From Labilibaculum antarcticum (GTDB taxonomy: Bacteria; Bacteroidota; Bacteroidia; Bacteroidales; Marinifilaceae), in assembly GCF_002356295.1 (NCBI RefSeq), contig NZ_AP018042.1:3380361-3444360 (forward strand): 64,000 nt of DNA, in the 5' to 3' direction. Positions 34,543-43,434 of the stretch are shown here, piece by piece. Numbering within the stretch: the first letter of the stretch is position 1; each line of letters opens with the position of its first letter. A program made the translations under genes and the position numbers. Under the pieces are notes generated by a model. It did not search any database, was not told where the DNA came from, and saw only the letters and a program-made list of their open reading frames with translations.

Positions 34543-34845
34543 TTAAAACCCATTCAACTCCATGGTAACCGTTGGAATCAGTAATAAAAGTCCCAATAAA
34601 AGAAGGATAGCCATAAAACCGCCGATCCATTTTTACCCATTTGTCGTAAGGAATTTTGGCAACACCCAATACGCCGATAAGAACACCGGATGTTGGCGTA
34701 ATCATATTGGTGAAACCATCACCAAATTGGAAAGCCATTACCTTAGCCTGACGCGATACGCCAATTGATTCGGAGAATTGGAATATTATTGGCATGGTGA
34801 GAGCTGCTTTTGCCGAACCTGATGAAATGTTAAGCATAACTTGAA
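34543..34845 (-). pseudogene. YfcC-family transporter 3'-end fragment
   Basis: About 100 C-terminal residues of the transporter at 39693-41288 are repeated. SGSAKAALTMP through GVLGVAKIPYDKWVK is nearly identical. Then an extra T in a T-run (near 34628) shifts the frame, so the normal C-terminal helix is lost in the open frame. There is no N-terminal part. It is an inactive remnant. Confidence 0.85.
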
Positions 34846-34857
34846 TAATTAGATGTT

Positions 34858-35198
34858 TTTAGTGAGAAAATAATAGGAATTTAATGCCTCTTTCTGAACA
34901 TAGTATTATTATAAGTTTGTTTTAAGGCTTAAAAATAAAAATTATATAAATTTTTATCGTAATTAGATTAAAATTGAGCAAATAAATTTATGGTAAATAA
35001 TCAACCTTGTATATGTTGATTTCCGTAATGTGTAAATAGTTTGTATTGTTAATTTTTATTTATGAGTTTTTATATTTTATCATCTCACTGTTCTGGTAAT
35101 GTGATGTTTAACGCAATAATAAATTTCATGTAATCGTTAAAATTTGTTAAATTAATGTCTGTTAACCATTATGAGTTTATTAACTAAAAAATTTTTCT
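34858..35198. other. Leader region of susC
   Basis: 341 very AT-rich bases between the repeat and susC. It must hold the susCD promoter, but I find no convincing -33/-7 pair and no anti-sigma or regulator gene beside it. Confidence 0.35.
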
Positions 35199-38100
35199 AT
35201 GAAAAAACTGACATTTATTGTTTGTGTGTTGATGTTAACTTTTCAAATAGTTAATGCACAAACAAAGCAAATTTCCGGTACTGTAATTAGTGCTGATGAT
35301 GGCATGGGGATGCCAGGCGTTTCTGTTGTGATTATAGGAACCACAACTGGAACGAGTACTGATATTGACGGTAAATATGTCTTAAGTGCTCAATCTTCGG
35401 ATGTCTTGTTGTTTAGTTTCGTGGGTATGGTAGCTCAAGAAATTACCGTTGGTAACCAATCTGTGATTAATGTAACTATGAAATCTGAGATAATTGGAAT
35501 GGACGAAATCATAGTTGTTGGTTATGGAAAGCAAATAAAATCGGAAATGACTGGTGCTATTTCTAAAGTGGATGTAGAAGGATTACAAAAAGTTCCTTCG
35601 CCTTCTTTTGAGACATCTATGCAAGGAAAAACTTCAGGGGTTTTTATTCAACAGAGCACGGGAAAACTTGGAGAGGGAATAAACATTCGAGTTCGAGGAG
35701 CCTCTTCATTAAGTGCCAGTAACCAACCTTTGTATGTGGTTGATGGGGTGGTTGTAACTTCCCAGGATCAAGGAGGAACAGGAAACCAACCAACCAATCC
35801 GATTTCAGATCTGAATTTTGATGATATTGCTTCGATTCAAATACTTAAAGATGCATCTGCGGCTTCAATATATGGCTCGAGAGCATCGAATGGAGTGGTA
35901 ATTATTACAACAAAATCAGGTGGGAAAAATAAGAAGACTGTAATTAATGTTAACTACTCTGTTTCTATAGCCAAAGAGACCAATAGGCTTGATATGCTGA
36001 ATACTCAGGAATATGTAGAGTTACTAGGTGAAGGAATGGATAATTCTGGTTGGGCTTTGTCGGATGGAATGAATGGGGAAGAATCTATTCTTGATTGGGG
36101 AGGGTTTGCCTCGATAGAGGAAACTGCAGATACAGATTGGCAAGATGAGATGTTTAGAACAGCGGTTTCATCAAATTATAATATTAGTGCCTCAGGAGGA
36201 AATGAAAAAACCCGATTCTATTCAGGATTGTCATATTCGGATCAGCAGGGGATTTTAATTGATAATGATTTTAAGCGGATTAGTGCTCGATTAAATTTGG
36301 ATCACCAGATTAGTGATAAAATTGATTTTGGAATAAAATTCAACTTTGTAAGAAGTGTTCTGGATCGTGTCTCTGATGATAATGCATTTTCAACACCGAC
36401 CCAATTGATAGCACAAGCGCCTTATTTTCCAGCTTTTGATGATTCGGGGGAGCCTTTTGCTGATACGTTCTATTTTAATAGTTTATTGGCTTCCAGATAC
36501 AACTACTATGAAACATTAGTGTACAGAACGTTTGTTAATGCATATATAACCTGTGATATTCTACCTGAGTTATCCTTTAAATCTGTATTTGGTGCTGATA
36601 ATCTTATTCAACGGGAAGATCAGTATTGGAGTAGGAGAACTGACGATGGGCAACCTGCAGGTAAATCGTATTTAAGAAATGTAAATATGCTAAATTATTC
36701 ATTTGACAATTATTTTACCTACAGCAAAGATTTTAATGAGAATCATTCCTTAGAAGTTGTTTTAGGTACGTCTATTCAAAAAGCGGAGAGATTTGTTAGT
36801 AGAGTGGGCGGTAAGAGTTTCCCTTCTGATGAGTTCCAGACTATCGCATCAGCGGCTGAAAATGATGATTTTTATAGTGATAAAACAGAGTTCTCTTATC
36901 TCTCCTATTTTTCCAGATTGAATTATAAATTTATGGATAAGTATCTGGCAACATTGAGTTATCGTGTTGATGGTTCAAGTAAGTTTGGAGAAGATAATCG
37001 GTATGGTGGATTTTATGCAGGTTCTCTAGGTTGGATTATTTCCAAGGAGGATTTTTTATTGGATAGTCCCGTTGTTAGTTTCCTAAAAGTTCGTGGGTCA
37101 TATGGTATAACGGGAAATTCTGAAATAGGAAATTTTCCATCCCGAGGATTATTTAGCGGAACACGTTACGCAGGTAATTCGGCTATTGAGCCAACGCAAT
37201 TGGCAAATGCAAAACTACAATGGGAGAAAACAGCTCAAACTGATATCGGAATTGATTTTGGATTATTTAATAATCGAATAAATGGGGAATTTGATTACTA
37301 TTATAAGAAAACTACTGATTTATTATTGGATAGATTATTACCATATACATCAGGTTATTCCAGTATTGCCGAGAATGTTGGAGAATTGGAAAATAAAGGG
37401 GTCGAGATCACTTTAAATACAAATAATTTGATTGGTGATTTTACTTGGAGTACCAGCTTTAATATCTCATTTAATAAAAATGAAGTGACCAAATTGATTG
37501 ATCCTATTCAACGAAATGTGAACAGGGTAATGGTCGGGGAACCAATTGGTGTATTTTATATAAAAAAATACGCAGGAGTAGATCCTGATAATGGAGATGC
37601 GCTTTACTTTATAGAGGACGGAAGTGATGAAACTACAAATGATTATGGTCTTGCTGAAGATATAATTGTTGGAGATCCTAATCCTGACTTTTTTGGAGGT
37701 TTGGATAATACCTTTTCGTATAAAGGTTTTGATGCCAGAATTTTCTTCCAGTTTGTATATGGAAATGATATCTATAATGATGCCGGACGTTTTATGTCTG
37801 CGAACGGCGATTGGGTAGATAATCAGACACGTGATCAGTTGAAGCGTTGGCAACAACCAGGTGATATTACTGATATTCCTCAGGCGAGATTTGGAGATAG
37901 TAATGGAACAAGAACTTCTTCCAGATGGATTTCCGATGGTTCCTATATTCGCCTGAAGGATTTAACCCTTGGATACACTTTGCCAAAAAAATTGGCTCAA
38001 AAAATAAATGTTAACAAAGTGAGAATTTACTTCACTGGACAGAACTTATGGACATATACTGATTTTAAAGGTTGGGATCCTGAAGTAAGTGCTCCAGGAA

Positions 38101-38201
38101 GTAATCGTACTCAGCTGTCAACTAATATTCAGCAAGGTGTTGATTATTATTCTACTCCACAGGCGAAAACGTATATGTTTGGAGTTAATTTAAGCTTCTA
38201 A
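35199..38201 (+). CDS. SusC/RagA-family TonB-dependent outer-membrane transporter
   Basis: 1000 residues. Signal peptide (LTFIVCVLMLTFQIVNAQ), then a carboxypeptidase-like regulatory domain (about 25-95, ISGTVISADDGMGMPGVSV), then the TonB box region DEIIVVGYG, a plug domain with VRGASSLSASNQPLYVVDGV and SAASIYGSRASNGVVIITTK, and a large barrel ending in aromatic YMFGVNLSF. It imports oligomers (glycans or peptides) together with the SusD lipoprotein encoded 19 bp downstream. No glycoside hydrolase or protease is in the cluster, so the substrate is open. The pair is bracketed by direct repeats. Confidence 0.96.
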   Translation: MKKLTFIVCVLMLTFQIVNAQTKQISGTVISADDGMGMPGVSVVIIGTTTGTSTDIDGKYVLSAQSSDVLLFSFVGMVAQEITVGNQSVINVTMKSEIIGMDEIIVVGYGKQIKSEMTGAISKVDVEGLQKVPSPSFETSMQGKTSGVFIQQSTGKLGEGINIRVRGASSLSASNQPLYVVDGVVVTSQDQGGTGNQPTNPISDLNFDDIASIQILKDASAASIYGSRASNGVVIITTKSGGKNKKTVINVNYSVSIAKETNRLDMLNTQEYVELLGEGMDNSGWALSDGMNGEESILDWGGFASIEETADTDWQDEMFRTAVSSNYNISASGGNEKTRFYSGLSYSDQQGILIDNDFKRISARLNLDHQISDKIDFGIKFNFVRSVLDRVSDDNAFSTPTQLIAQAPYFPAFDDSGEPFADTFYFNSLLASRYNYYETLVYRTFVNAYITCDILPELSFKSVFGADNLIQREDQYWSRRTDDGQPAGKSYLRNVNMLNYSFDNYFTYSKDFNENHSLEVVLGTSIQKAERFVSRVGGKSFPSDEFQTIASAAENDDFYSDKTEFSYLSYFSRLNYKFMDKYLATLSYRVDGSSKFGEDNRYGGFYAGSLGWIISKEDFLLDSPVVSFLKVRGSYGITGNSEIGNFPSRGLFSGTRYAGNSAIEPTQLANAKLQWEKTAQTDIGIDFGLFNNRINGEFDYYYKKTTDLLLDRLLPYTSGYSSIAENVGELENKGVEITLNTNNLIGDFTWSTSFNISFNKNEVTKLIDPIQRNVNRVMVGEPIGVFYIKKYAGVDPDNGDALYFIEDGSDETTNDYGLAEDIIVGDPNPDFFGGLDNTFSYKGFDARIFFQFVYGNDIYNDAGRFMSANGDWVDNQTRDQLKRWQQPGDITDIPQARFGDSNGTRTSSRWISDGSYIRLKDLTLGYTLPKKLAQKINVNKVRIYFTGQNLWTYTDFKGWDPEVSAPGSNRTQLSTNIQQGVDYYSTPQAKTYMFGVNLSF

Positions 38202-38220
38202 CCCAAAAAATATAAAGCAT

Positions 38221-39621
38221 ATGAAATATATAAAATCATTACTAATCGTTTTATCCATCCTGATTTTTACTGGATGCGATAGTATTTTGGACCTAGATCC
38301 ACAACAATCGATTGATACGAATCTGGTTTTGACAACTGCTGAGAACATTGAACTTACTCTTGTGGGAACATATCCAATTGTGAGAGATGCATATGGTCAA
38401 AATATGTTCCATTTTAGTGAATTGTTAGCCGATAATGGGGAGTTTGAATTTAGAGGAACATTTTCTCAACCTCGCGATTTAATTAATAAGGATTTGGTGG
38501 ATAATTTCTCTTGGGGAAATGATGCATGGAATCTGGCATATGATGCTATAAATAGAACTAATATTGTTTTGGATTATAAAGATGTACTTGCTGAAAGTGA
38601 TCGGGATGAAATAAGTGGGCAGGCAATGTTCTTACGAGGATTGATGTATTTTGACATGGTTCGGTTCTACGCGAAACCTTATGTTGCCGGACAAGCAAAT
38701 AATCAACCAGGAGTACCATTAATGTTGCATTCTAATTTTGACGTCAGTAAAGTGGAATATCCAGAAAGAGCAACTGTTGATGCAGTATACGATCAAGCCA
38801 TATCAGACCTTAGTATGGCTAAGACTTTGTTGGGAGAAGATAGTTTTTATGCTAACAGGTTTGCTGCAGCAGCAATTTTATCAAGAATTTATTTACAGAA
38901 AGGAATGTATGAAGAGGCTGCAATCGAAGCCAATTATGTAATTACTGAAGGTGGTTTCGATTTGACGGAAGTCCCTTTTGATGCCTACAATAATGAAACT
39001 AATGGTTTTGAGGATGTCTTTACTTTTCAGCAAAACAATGATGATAATATTGGAGAAAGTAATGCCGGGATGGCGACTTTTTATGCTAGTACAGATGCTA
39101 CCGGAAGATCCGATTTCCAAATTACGAATGTAGAAACTGATAAATATGAAGCAGGTGATTTAAGAGGAGAGATTCAAACCGATTTAGATGAAGATTCTAA
39201 AATCAATGATGTGAAAAGTATTTATTATTTGGGATTTGGCTCAAATTCTACTGGTGGTAATTATTGCGCTAAGTGGTTAGATTTTAAAACTAATTTGACA
39301 TTTATTCGTTTAGCAGAAATGTACTTGACAAGAGCCGAAGGTAACTTTGAGGCAGGAACTACTTTAGGAGCAACTCCATTGGATGACATTAATAAAATTC
39401 GTTATAGAGCAGGATTAGTTCTGATAGGTTCTGTTACTCAGAGCATAATTAGAAATGAAAGAAAATTAGAGTTAGCATTTGAAGGATTTAGACTTCACGA
39501 TATTAAGCGTTGGAAGGAATCTGTAGGAACGCTAGCCTATGATGATCCATCTTTGGTTATGCCTATCCCTAAAAGGGAAATTGATGTTAATGATAAATTG
39601 ACTCAGAACGAAGGTTACTAA
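38221..39621 (+). CDS. SusD/RagB-family nutrient-binding outer-membrane lipoprotein
   Basis: 466 residues. Lipobox at the end of SLLIVLSILIFTGC, giving a surface lipoprotein. The N-terminal SusD-like region has LDLDPQQSIDTN and GQAMFLRGLMYFDMVRFYAKPY; the C-terminal RagB/SusD domain has FIRLAEMYLTRAEGNF and NERKLELAFEGFRLHDIKRW, both strong family signatures. It caps the SusC barrel and captures substrate. The last 22 codons are repeated upstream of susC. Confidence 0.95.
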   Translation: MKYIKSLLIVLSILIFTGCDSILDLDPQQSIDTNLVLTTAENIELTLVGTYPIVRDAYGQNMFHFSELLADNGEFEFRGTFSQPRDLINKDLVDNFSWGNDAWNLAYDAINRTNIVLDYKDVLAESDRDEISGQAMFLRGLMYFDMVRFYAKPYVAGQANNQPGVPLMLHSNFDVSKVEYPERATVDAVYDQAISDLSMAKTLLGEDSFYANRFAAAAILSRIYLQKGMYEEAAIEANYVITEGGFDLTEVPFDAYNNETNGFEDVFTFQQNNDDNIGESNAGMATFYASTDATGRSDFQITNVETDKYEAGDLRGEIQTDLDEDSKINDVKSIYYLGFGSNSTGGNYCAKWLDFKTNLTFIRLAEMYLTRAEGNFEAGTTLGATPLDDINKIRYRAGLVLIGSVTQSIIRNERKLELAFEGFRLHDIKRWKESVGTLAYDDPSLVMPIPKREIDVNDKLTQNEGY

Positions 39622-40010
39622 GAATGTACTTGTAAAGATCATGAAAAAGGGGCTCATTAGAGCCCCTTTATTTATTTATTTATTTTAGCTTTTTAAAACC
39701 CATTCAACTCCATGGTAACTGTTGGAATCAGTAGTAACAGTCCTAATAAAAGAAGGATAGCCATAAAGCCGCCAATCCATTTTACCCATTTGTCGTAAGG
39801 GATTTTGGCAACGCCTAGTACGCCAATTAGCACACCAGATGTTGGTGTAATCATATTGGTGAAACCATCTCCAAATTGGAATGCCATTACTGTTGCCTGA
39901 CGTGATACGCCAATTAAATCGGAGAACTGCGACATCATTGGCATGGTAAGAGCTGCTTTTGCCGAACCGGATGGAATGATGACGTTGATGATGTTTTGAA
40001 TTAGATACAT
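39548..40010. repeat. Right direct repeat flanking susCD (intact copy)
   Basis: This segment spans the end of susD, the terminator and the end of the yfcC-like gene. The matching decayed copy is at 34407-34857, 5.1 kb upstream, on the other side of susC-susD. Confidence 0.88.
39646..39672. terminator. Terminator between susD and the YfcC-like gene
   Basis: AAAGGGGCTC pairs with GAGCCCCTTT around ATTA, between two convergent genes. T-rich on the plus side. Confidence 0.85.
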
Positions 40011-41288
40011 CATGCTTACGGATGCTATTTTTCCAAAATCATTCATCGATTGAGAAATAGAATAGAGGATTGAATCGATAATATGTCCGTCTTCCAAAAC
40101 AATTAGAATTCCTCCGGCCAATCCAACAATCATAGCTGCAGAAAGAATATCACGGGCACCATCTAAAAACAGATGGGTAATTTCGTTGGCTGTGTTGTTG
40201 AAGGCAATGCCTGAGAAAATTCCCATGGCAAAGAAAAGGGTTGCAATTTCCATGATGTACCAGCCGTATCCCATTACGCCGACGATTAGGAAGATGATTG
40301 TGAACAGGAGTAGGTTTAGGATGTAGAAATGAACTGATTTACGCAGAGATAGAATCCCCGAAATGGCAAAAAGAGCAGTGATAATAGGTAACACCATGAA
40401 AGTGCTTTCGGAGTTTCCGATTTTTAGGGTACTAACAGGATAGTAGTAGGAAAAGCCAATCATGGAAACCAACAAGACAATGTAAGTCAGCCATGCTGAT
40501 TTGGGCGTGTAATATTCAATGGTTTCCATGTCGGTATCGTGATGCTTTCTCCAGTATTCATCATCGGTGTAAACTAATGATGATGTAGGATTCTTACGAA
40601 CCTTGGCTGCATATCGTAGGATGAATGCAAAACCGATCACATTAATTACTACCCAACAGAACAAGCGGTATTCAATACCCGAGAAAAGAGGAAGATTTGA
40701 TAAACCCTGCGCAATACCAATGGTGAAAGGATTTAGGAGTGCTCCTGCGAAACCAAGTCCGGCAGCTACAAAACAGATGGCTACACCAACAATTGAATCG
40801 TATCCCATTTTAATGGCCATGGGAACAAATATGATGGTGAAGGCAATGGTTTCCTCACTCATGCCGAAGGTGGCACCAAAAATGCTAAATATGAGCATTA
40901 TTAACGTGAGTATGATGTTGTTGACACCAATTTTACGGATCAGCTTATTCTTCTCCAGTTTCTTGGTGAATTCCAGAAAGGAGTAGATGCCAATATCGAT
41001 TGACTTACTTGCATTCATGATCCAGAATGCACCACCAATTACCAGAATAAACATGATGATATCTGCTTTATCAACAAAACCTTTAAAGAAAGAAGAGAAG
41101 ATCTCCCAGGATTGACCTTGGCTTTCGATTTGTTGATAGGTACCTTGTACGATAACTTCCCGATCGGTACCATTTACATTTACGGTGGTTCGTTCGAACT
41201 CTCCTCCTGGAATTACCCAGGTAAGAATAGCTGAGAGAACCACTATTGCAAATACAATAACATAAGTATGCGGTATCTTTTTAAACAT
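39693..41288 (-). CDS. YfcC-family transporter
   Basis: 531 residues with about twelve membrane helices. MFKKIPHTYVIVFAIVVLSAILTWVIPGGEF is split here as PHTYVIVFAIVV and LTWVIPGGEFER, the standard YfcC/DcuC-like opening. The IPSGSAKAALTMP and FQFGDGFTNMITPTSG motifs are the conserved hairpin and unwound-helix regions of this superfamily. Members move C4-dicarboxylates, arginine/ornithine or short peptides. The next gene on the other side is hutI, which hints at amino-acid uptake, but the link is only positional. Its 3' end has been copied to the other side of susCD. Confidence 0.88.
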   Translation of the reverse strand: MFKKIPHTYVIVFAIVVLSAILTWVIPGGEFERTTVNVNGTDREVIVQGTYQQIESQGQSWEIFSSFFKGFVDKADIIMFILVIGGAFWIMNASKSIDIGIYSFLEFTKKLEKNKLIRKIGVNNIILTLIMLIFSIFGATFGMSEETIAFTIIFVPMAIKMGYDSIVGVAICFVAAGLGFAGALLNPFTIGIAQGLSNLPLFSGIEYRLFCWVVINVIGFAFILRYAAKVRKNPTSSLVYTDDEYWRKHHDTDMETIEYYTPKSAWLTYIVLLVSMIGFSYYYPVSTLKIGNSESTFMVLPIITALFAISGILSLRKSVHFYILNLLLFTIIFLIVGVMGYGWYIMEIATLFFAMGIFSGIAFNNTANEITHLFLDGARDILSAAMIVGLAGGILIVLEDGHIIDSILYSISQSMNDFGKIASVSMMYLIQNIINVIIPSGSAKAALTMPMMSQFSDLIGVSRQATVMAFQFGDGFTNMITPTSGVLIGVLGVAKIPYDKWVKWIGGFMAILLLLGLLLLIPTVTMELNGF

Positions 41289-41680
41289 GTAATGCGATTT
41301 AGTAATTAGTTTGTTAGTTGGTGTAAAAATGAATGTGTAAAAATAGAAAAATAAGAAGAGAATGGAAGCCTTGAATTTATTTTAAAAAGGCACATCGAAA
41401 AGGTTTGCAATTTGCTCTTTTTTCTCTAATATTTGCATTAGGGTTTCCCAATTTGTTCGCTCGTGAAAAACAGACGATTAACAGGTAGGAATACCATCGT
41501 GAAACAGTGCGTTATGGTCCCGATAGCTATCGGGAGAAACGAATACCCCGAAGTTGCGTCGGATTTTTGAGGGGAGCAACGAGGAGTAGCAGTGAAAAGC
41601 CTGACCCGACCCAAGGAGGGAAACGCCCTAATCATAGAAAAAGTTTTGAATGAATCTATCTCACATCAAATATTGATATT
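41289..41680. other. Divergent intergenic region with a repeat element
   Basis: 392 bases between the YfcC-like gene and hutI. From about 41440 it holds a dispersed repeat including the perfect palindrome TCCCGATAGCTATCGGGA (41518-41535) and a GC-rich part (41570-41625) whose reverse complement resembles 45366-45420 (GGGTCAGGCTTT..., AACTCCTCG). Confidence 0.6.
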
Positions 41681-42934
41681 ATGAAGTTGTTAATAAGTAA
41701 TATAAAAACATTGGTTCAGGTTGATGAAGCGCCCCGAAAATGGGTAGCAGGAACCGACATGGCAAATTTGAATTGCATTGATGATGCCTACTTGCTGATT
41801 GAAGGTGAGAAAATAACTGATTTTGGTAAAATGGAAGACATGCCTGACTTTGATGAAAAGGAAGGTTTTGATTTTGTTGAGGAATATGATGCAACTGGAA
41901 GAATGGTTTTTCCGAGTTTCTGCGATTCGCATACTCATTTGGTGTATGCCGGAAGTCGGGAAATAGAATATACCGATAAAATTAAAGGTTTATCGTACGA
42001 GGAGATTGCAAAGCGTGGCGGTGGAATTTTGAATTCGGCAAAACGCATGCACGAAGCAACGGAAGAGGAGTTGTATGAATCGGCCATGGAGCGAATTCAA
42101 GAGATTATTGGTTTGGGAACTGGAGCTGTCGAAATTAAAAGCGGTTATGGTTTAACCGTTGCCGATGAGTTGAAAATGCTTCGTGTAATTAAGCGCTTAA
42201 AGAAAAATACGCCACTGACTATTAAATCGACCTTTTTGGGTGCACATGCCGTTCCTGCTGAATACATCGGCAGACAAGGAGAATATGTAGACATGGTGAT
42301 TAATGAAATGATACCCATGGTTGCTGCCGAAGATTTGGCCGATTATATTGATGTGTTTTGCGACAAGGGATTCTTTACGGTTGAAGAGACCGATCGGATT
42401 TTATTGGCTGGAATGAAATACGGCATGCGGGCTAAAATTCATGCTAACGAGCTGGATTATTCAGGGGGAGTGCAGGTAGGAGTGAAGTACAATGCGCTTT
42501 CGGTTGATCATTTAGAGTTTGTTGGCGATGCTGAAATTGAAGCTTTGAAAGGATCGGAGACCATGCCTACAGTATTGCCTGGCGCGGCTTTCTTTTTAAA
42601 CATGGTTTGTTCGCCGGTGCGCAAAATGATGGATGCAGGATTACCGGTTGCTTTGGCATCCGATTTTAATCCGGGATCGTCGCCATCGGGAAATATGAAA
42701 TTTATTATGTCGCTGGCATGTATCAATTATAAAATGTTGCCACAGGAGGCTATTAATGCCACTACCCTTAATTCGGCTTACGCCATGGGTGTTGAAGAGG
42801 AATTGGGAAGCATTGCCAAAGGAAAAATTGCCAATGTTTACATCACCAAAGAAATTCCTTCGGTAGAGTACATGCCATATGCCTACGGAAGCAACCTGAT
42901 TGATGTAGTGATTTTGCGCGGGAAGGTGTTGTAA
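41681..42934 (+). CDS. hutI: Imidazolonepropionase
   Basis: 417 residues. It opens the ring of 4-imidazolone-5-propionate to N-formimino-L-glutamate, the third step of histidine breakdown. FCDSHTHLVYAGSRE gives the HxH metal ligands; AKRGGGILNSAKRMHEA, EIKSGYGL, KIHANELDYSGG and the catalytic ASDFNPGSSP segment are all typical of HutI. Normal length. The ftcD gene follows after 500 bp of repeats. hutH and hutU are not in the window. Confidence 0.96.
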   Translation: MKLLISNIKTLVQVDEAPRKWVAGTDMANLNCIDDAYLLIEGEKITDFGKMEDMPDFDEKEGFDFVEEYDATGRMVFPSFCDSHTHLVYAGSREIEYTDKIKGLSYEEIAKRGGGILNSAKRMHEATEEELYESAMERIQEIIGLGTGAVEIKSGYGLTVADELKMLRVIKRLKKNTPLTIKSTFLGAHAVPAEYIGRQGEYVDMVINEMIPMVAAEDLADYIDVFCDKGFFTVEETDRILLAGMKYGMRAKIHANELDYSGGVQVGVKYNALSVDHLEFVGDAEIEALKGSETMPTVLPGAAFFLNMVCSPVRKMMDAGLPVALASDFNPGSSPSGNMKFIMSLACINYKMLPQEAINATTLNSAYAMGVEEELGSIAKGKIANVYITKEIPSVEYMPYAYGSNLIDVVILRGKVL

Positions 42935-43010
42935 GAATAGACGTGAGATATTAGATTCGAGACATGAAATAAACAATCTCAATTTCTATATAACAGATTT
43001 AAATATAAAC

Positions 43011-43124
43011 ACCTCACCCTAAGCCTCTCCTGAAGGAGAGGGAATTGAGCTGCAAACTGGCTCAAATGCAAAAATGGAGAAAAACTCCCCTTCTCCTTTA
43101 GGAGAAGGGGCCGGGGGATGAGGT
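43011..43124. repeat. 114-bp palindromic intergenic repeat, copy 1
   Basis: Begins ACCTCACCCTAAGCCTCTCC and ends in GGAGAAGGGGCCGGGGGATG then AGGT, so the ends are inverted repeats. Copy 2 follows with a period of 145 bp. Confidence 0.85.
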
Positions 43125-43155
43125 GATAAGAATAAAAGGGAAGTAGAGGTAAAAC

Positions 43156-43269
43156 ACCTCACCCTAACCCTCTCCTGAAGGAGAGGGAACAGAGCAGTAA
43201 ACCAGCTTGAATGCAAAAATGGAGAAAAGCTCCCTTTCGCCTATAGGAGAAGGGGTTGGGGGATGAGGT
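43156..43269. repeat. 114-bp palindromic intergenic repeat, copy 2
   Basis: Same length and ends as copy 1 (ACCTCACCCTAACCCTCTCC to GGAGAAGGGGTTGGGGGATG and AGGT), with scattered differences inside. Confidence 0.85.
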
Positions 43270-43434
43270 AAAGAGAGAAGGAGTAGGGGGTTTTGATTCT
43301 TTTTCAATAGAATACAAATAAAAACTTAGTGCACTTAGTGAAGTACTTTGTGCTCTTTGTGGTTAAATAAAATACAAACAAATACTTAAAATACGATCAG
43401 GTAGCTATCTACTTGATTTAACAATCACACAACA

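Larger units (their letters stand above)
34407..34857. repeat. Left direct repeat flanking susCD (decayed copy)
   Basis: About 450 bp that match 39548-40010 at high identity: the 3' end of susD, the intergenic terminator, and the 3' end of the yfcC-like gene on the minus strand. Homology starts sharply at CATCTT and fades near 34845-34857. Differences include TTG changed to TAG in the susD part and a one-base insertion in the yfcC part. Confidence 0.88.
42935..43434. other. Intergenic region between hutI and ftcD with tandem repeats
   Basis: 500 bases that contain two 114-bp palindromic repeats (see separate entries), then about 165 bases of AT-rich DNA that probably hold the ftcD promoter. 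No gene seen. Confidence 0.7.

Noticed and set aside
34385-34837. 150-residue membrane protein gene
   Set aside because: It is the tail of the YfcC-like transporter copied without its N-terminus, followed by a frameshift; treated as a pseudogene within the direct repeat.
41438-41635. 65-codon minus-strand ORF before hutI
   Set aside because: It coincides with a dispersed repeat that includes the palindrome at 41518-41535; no protein features.
43019-43216. 65-codon minus-strand ORF between hutI and ftcD
   Set aside because: It lies entirely in the two 114-bp repeats; its Pro/Ser/Leu-rich translation reflects the repeat sequence.
43011-43269. CRISPR array
   Set aside because: Only two units, each 114 bp and palindromic, with no regular spacers and no cas genes nearby.
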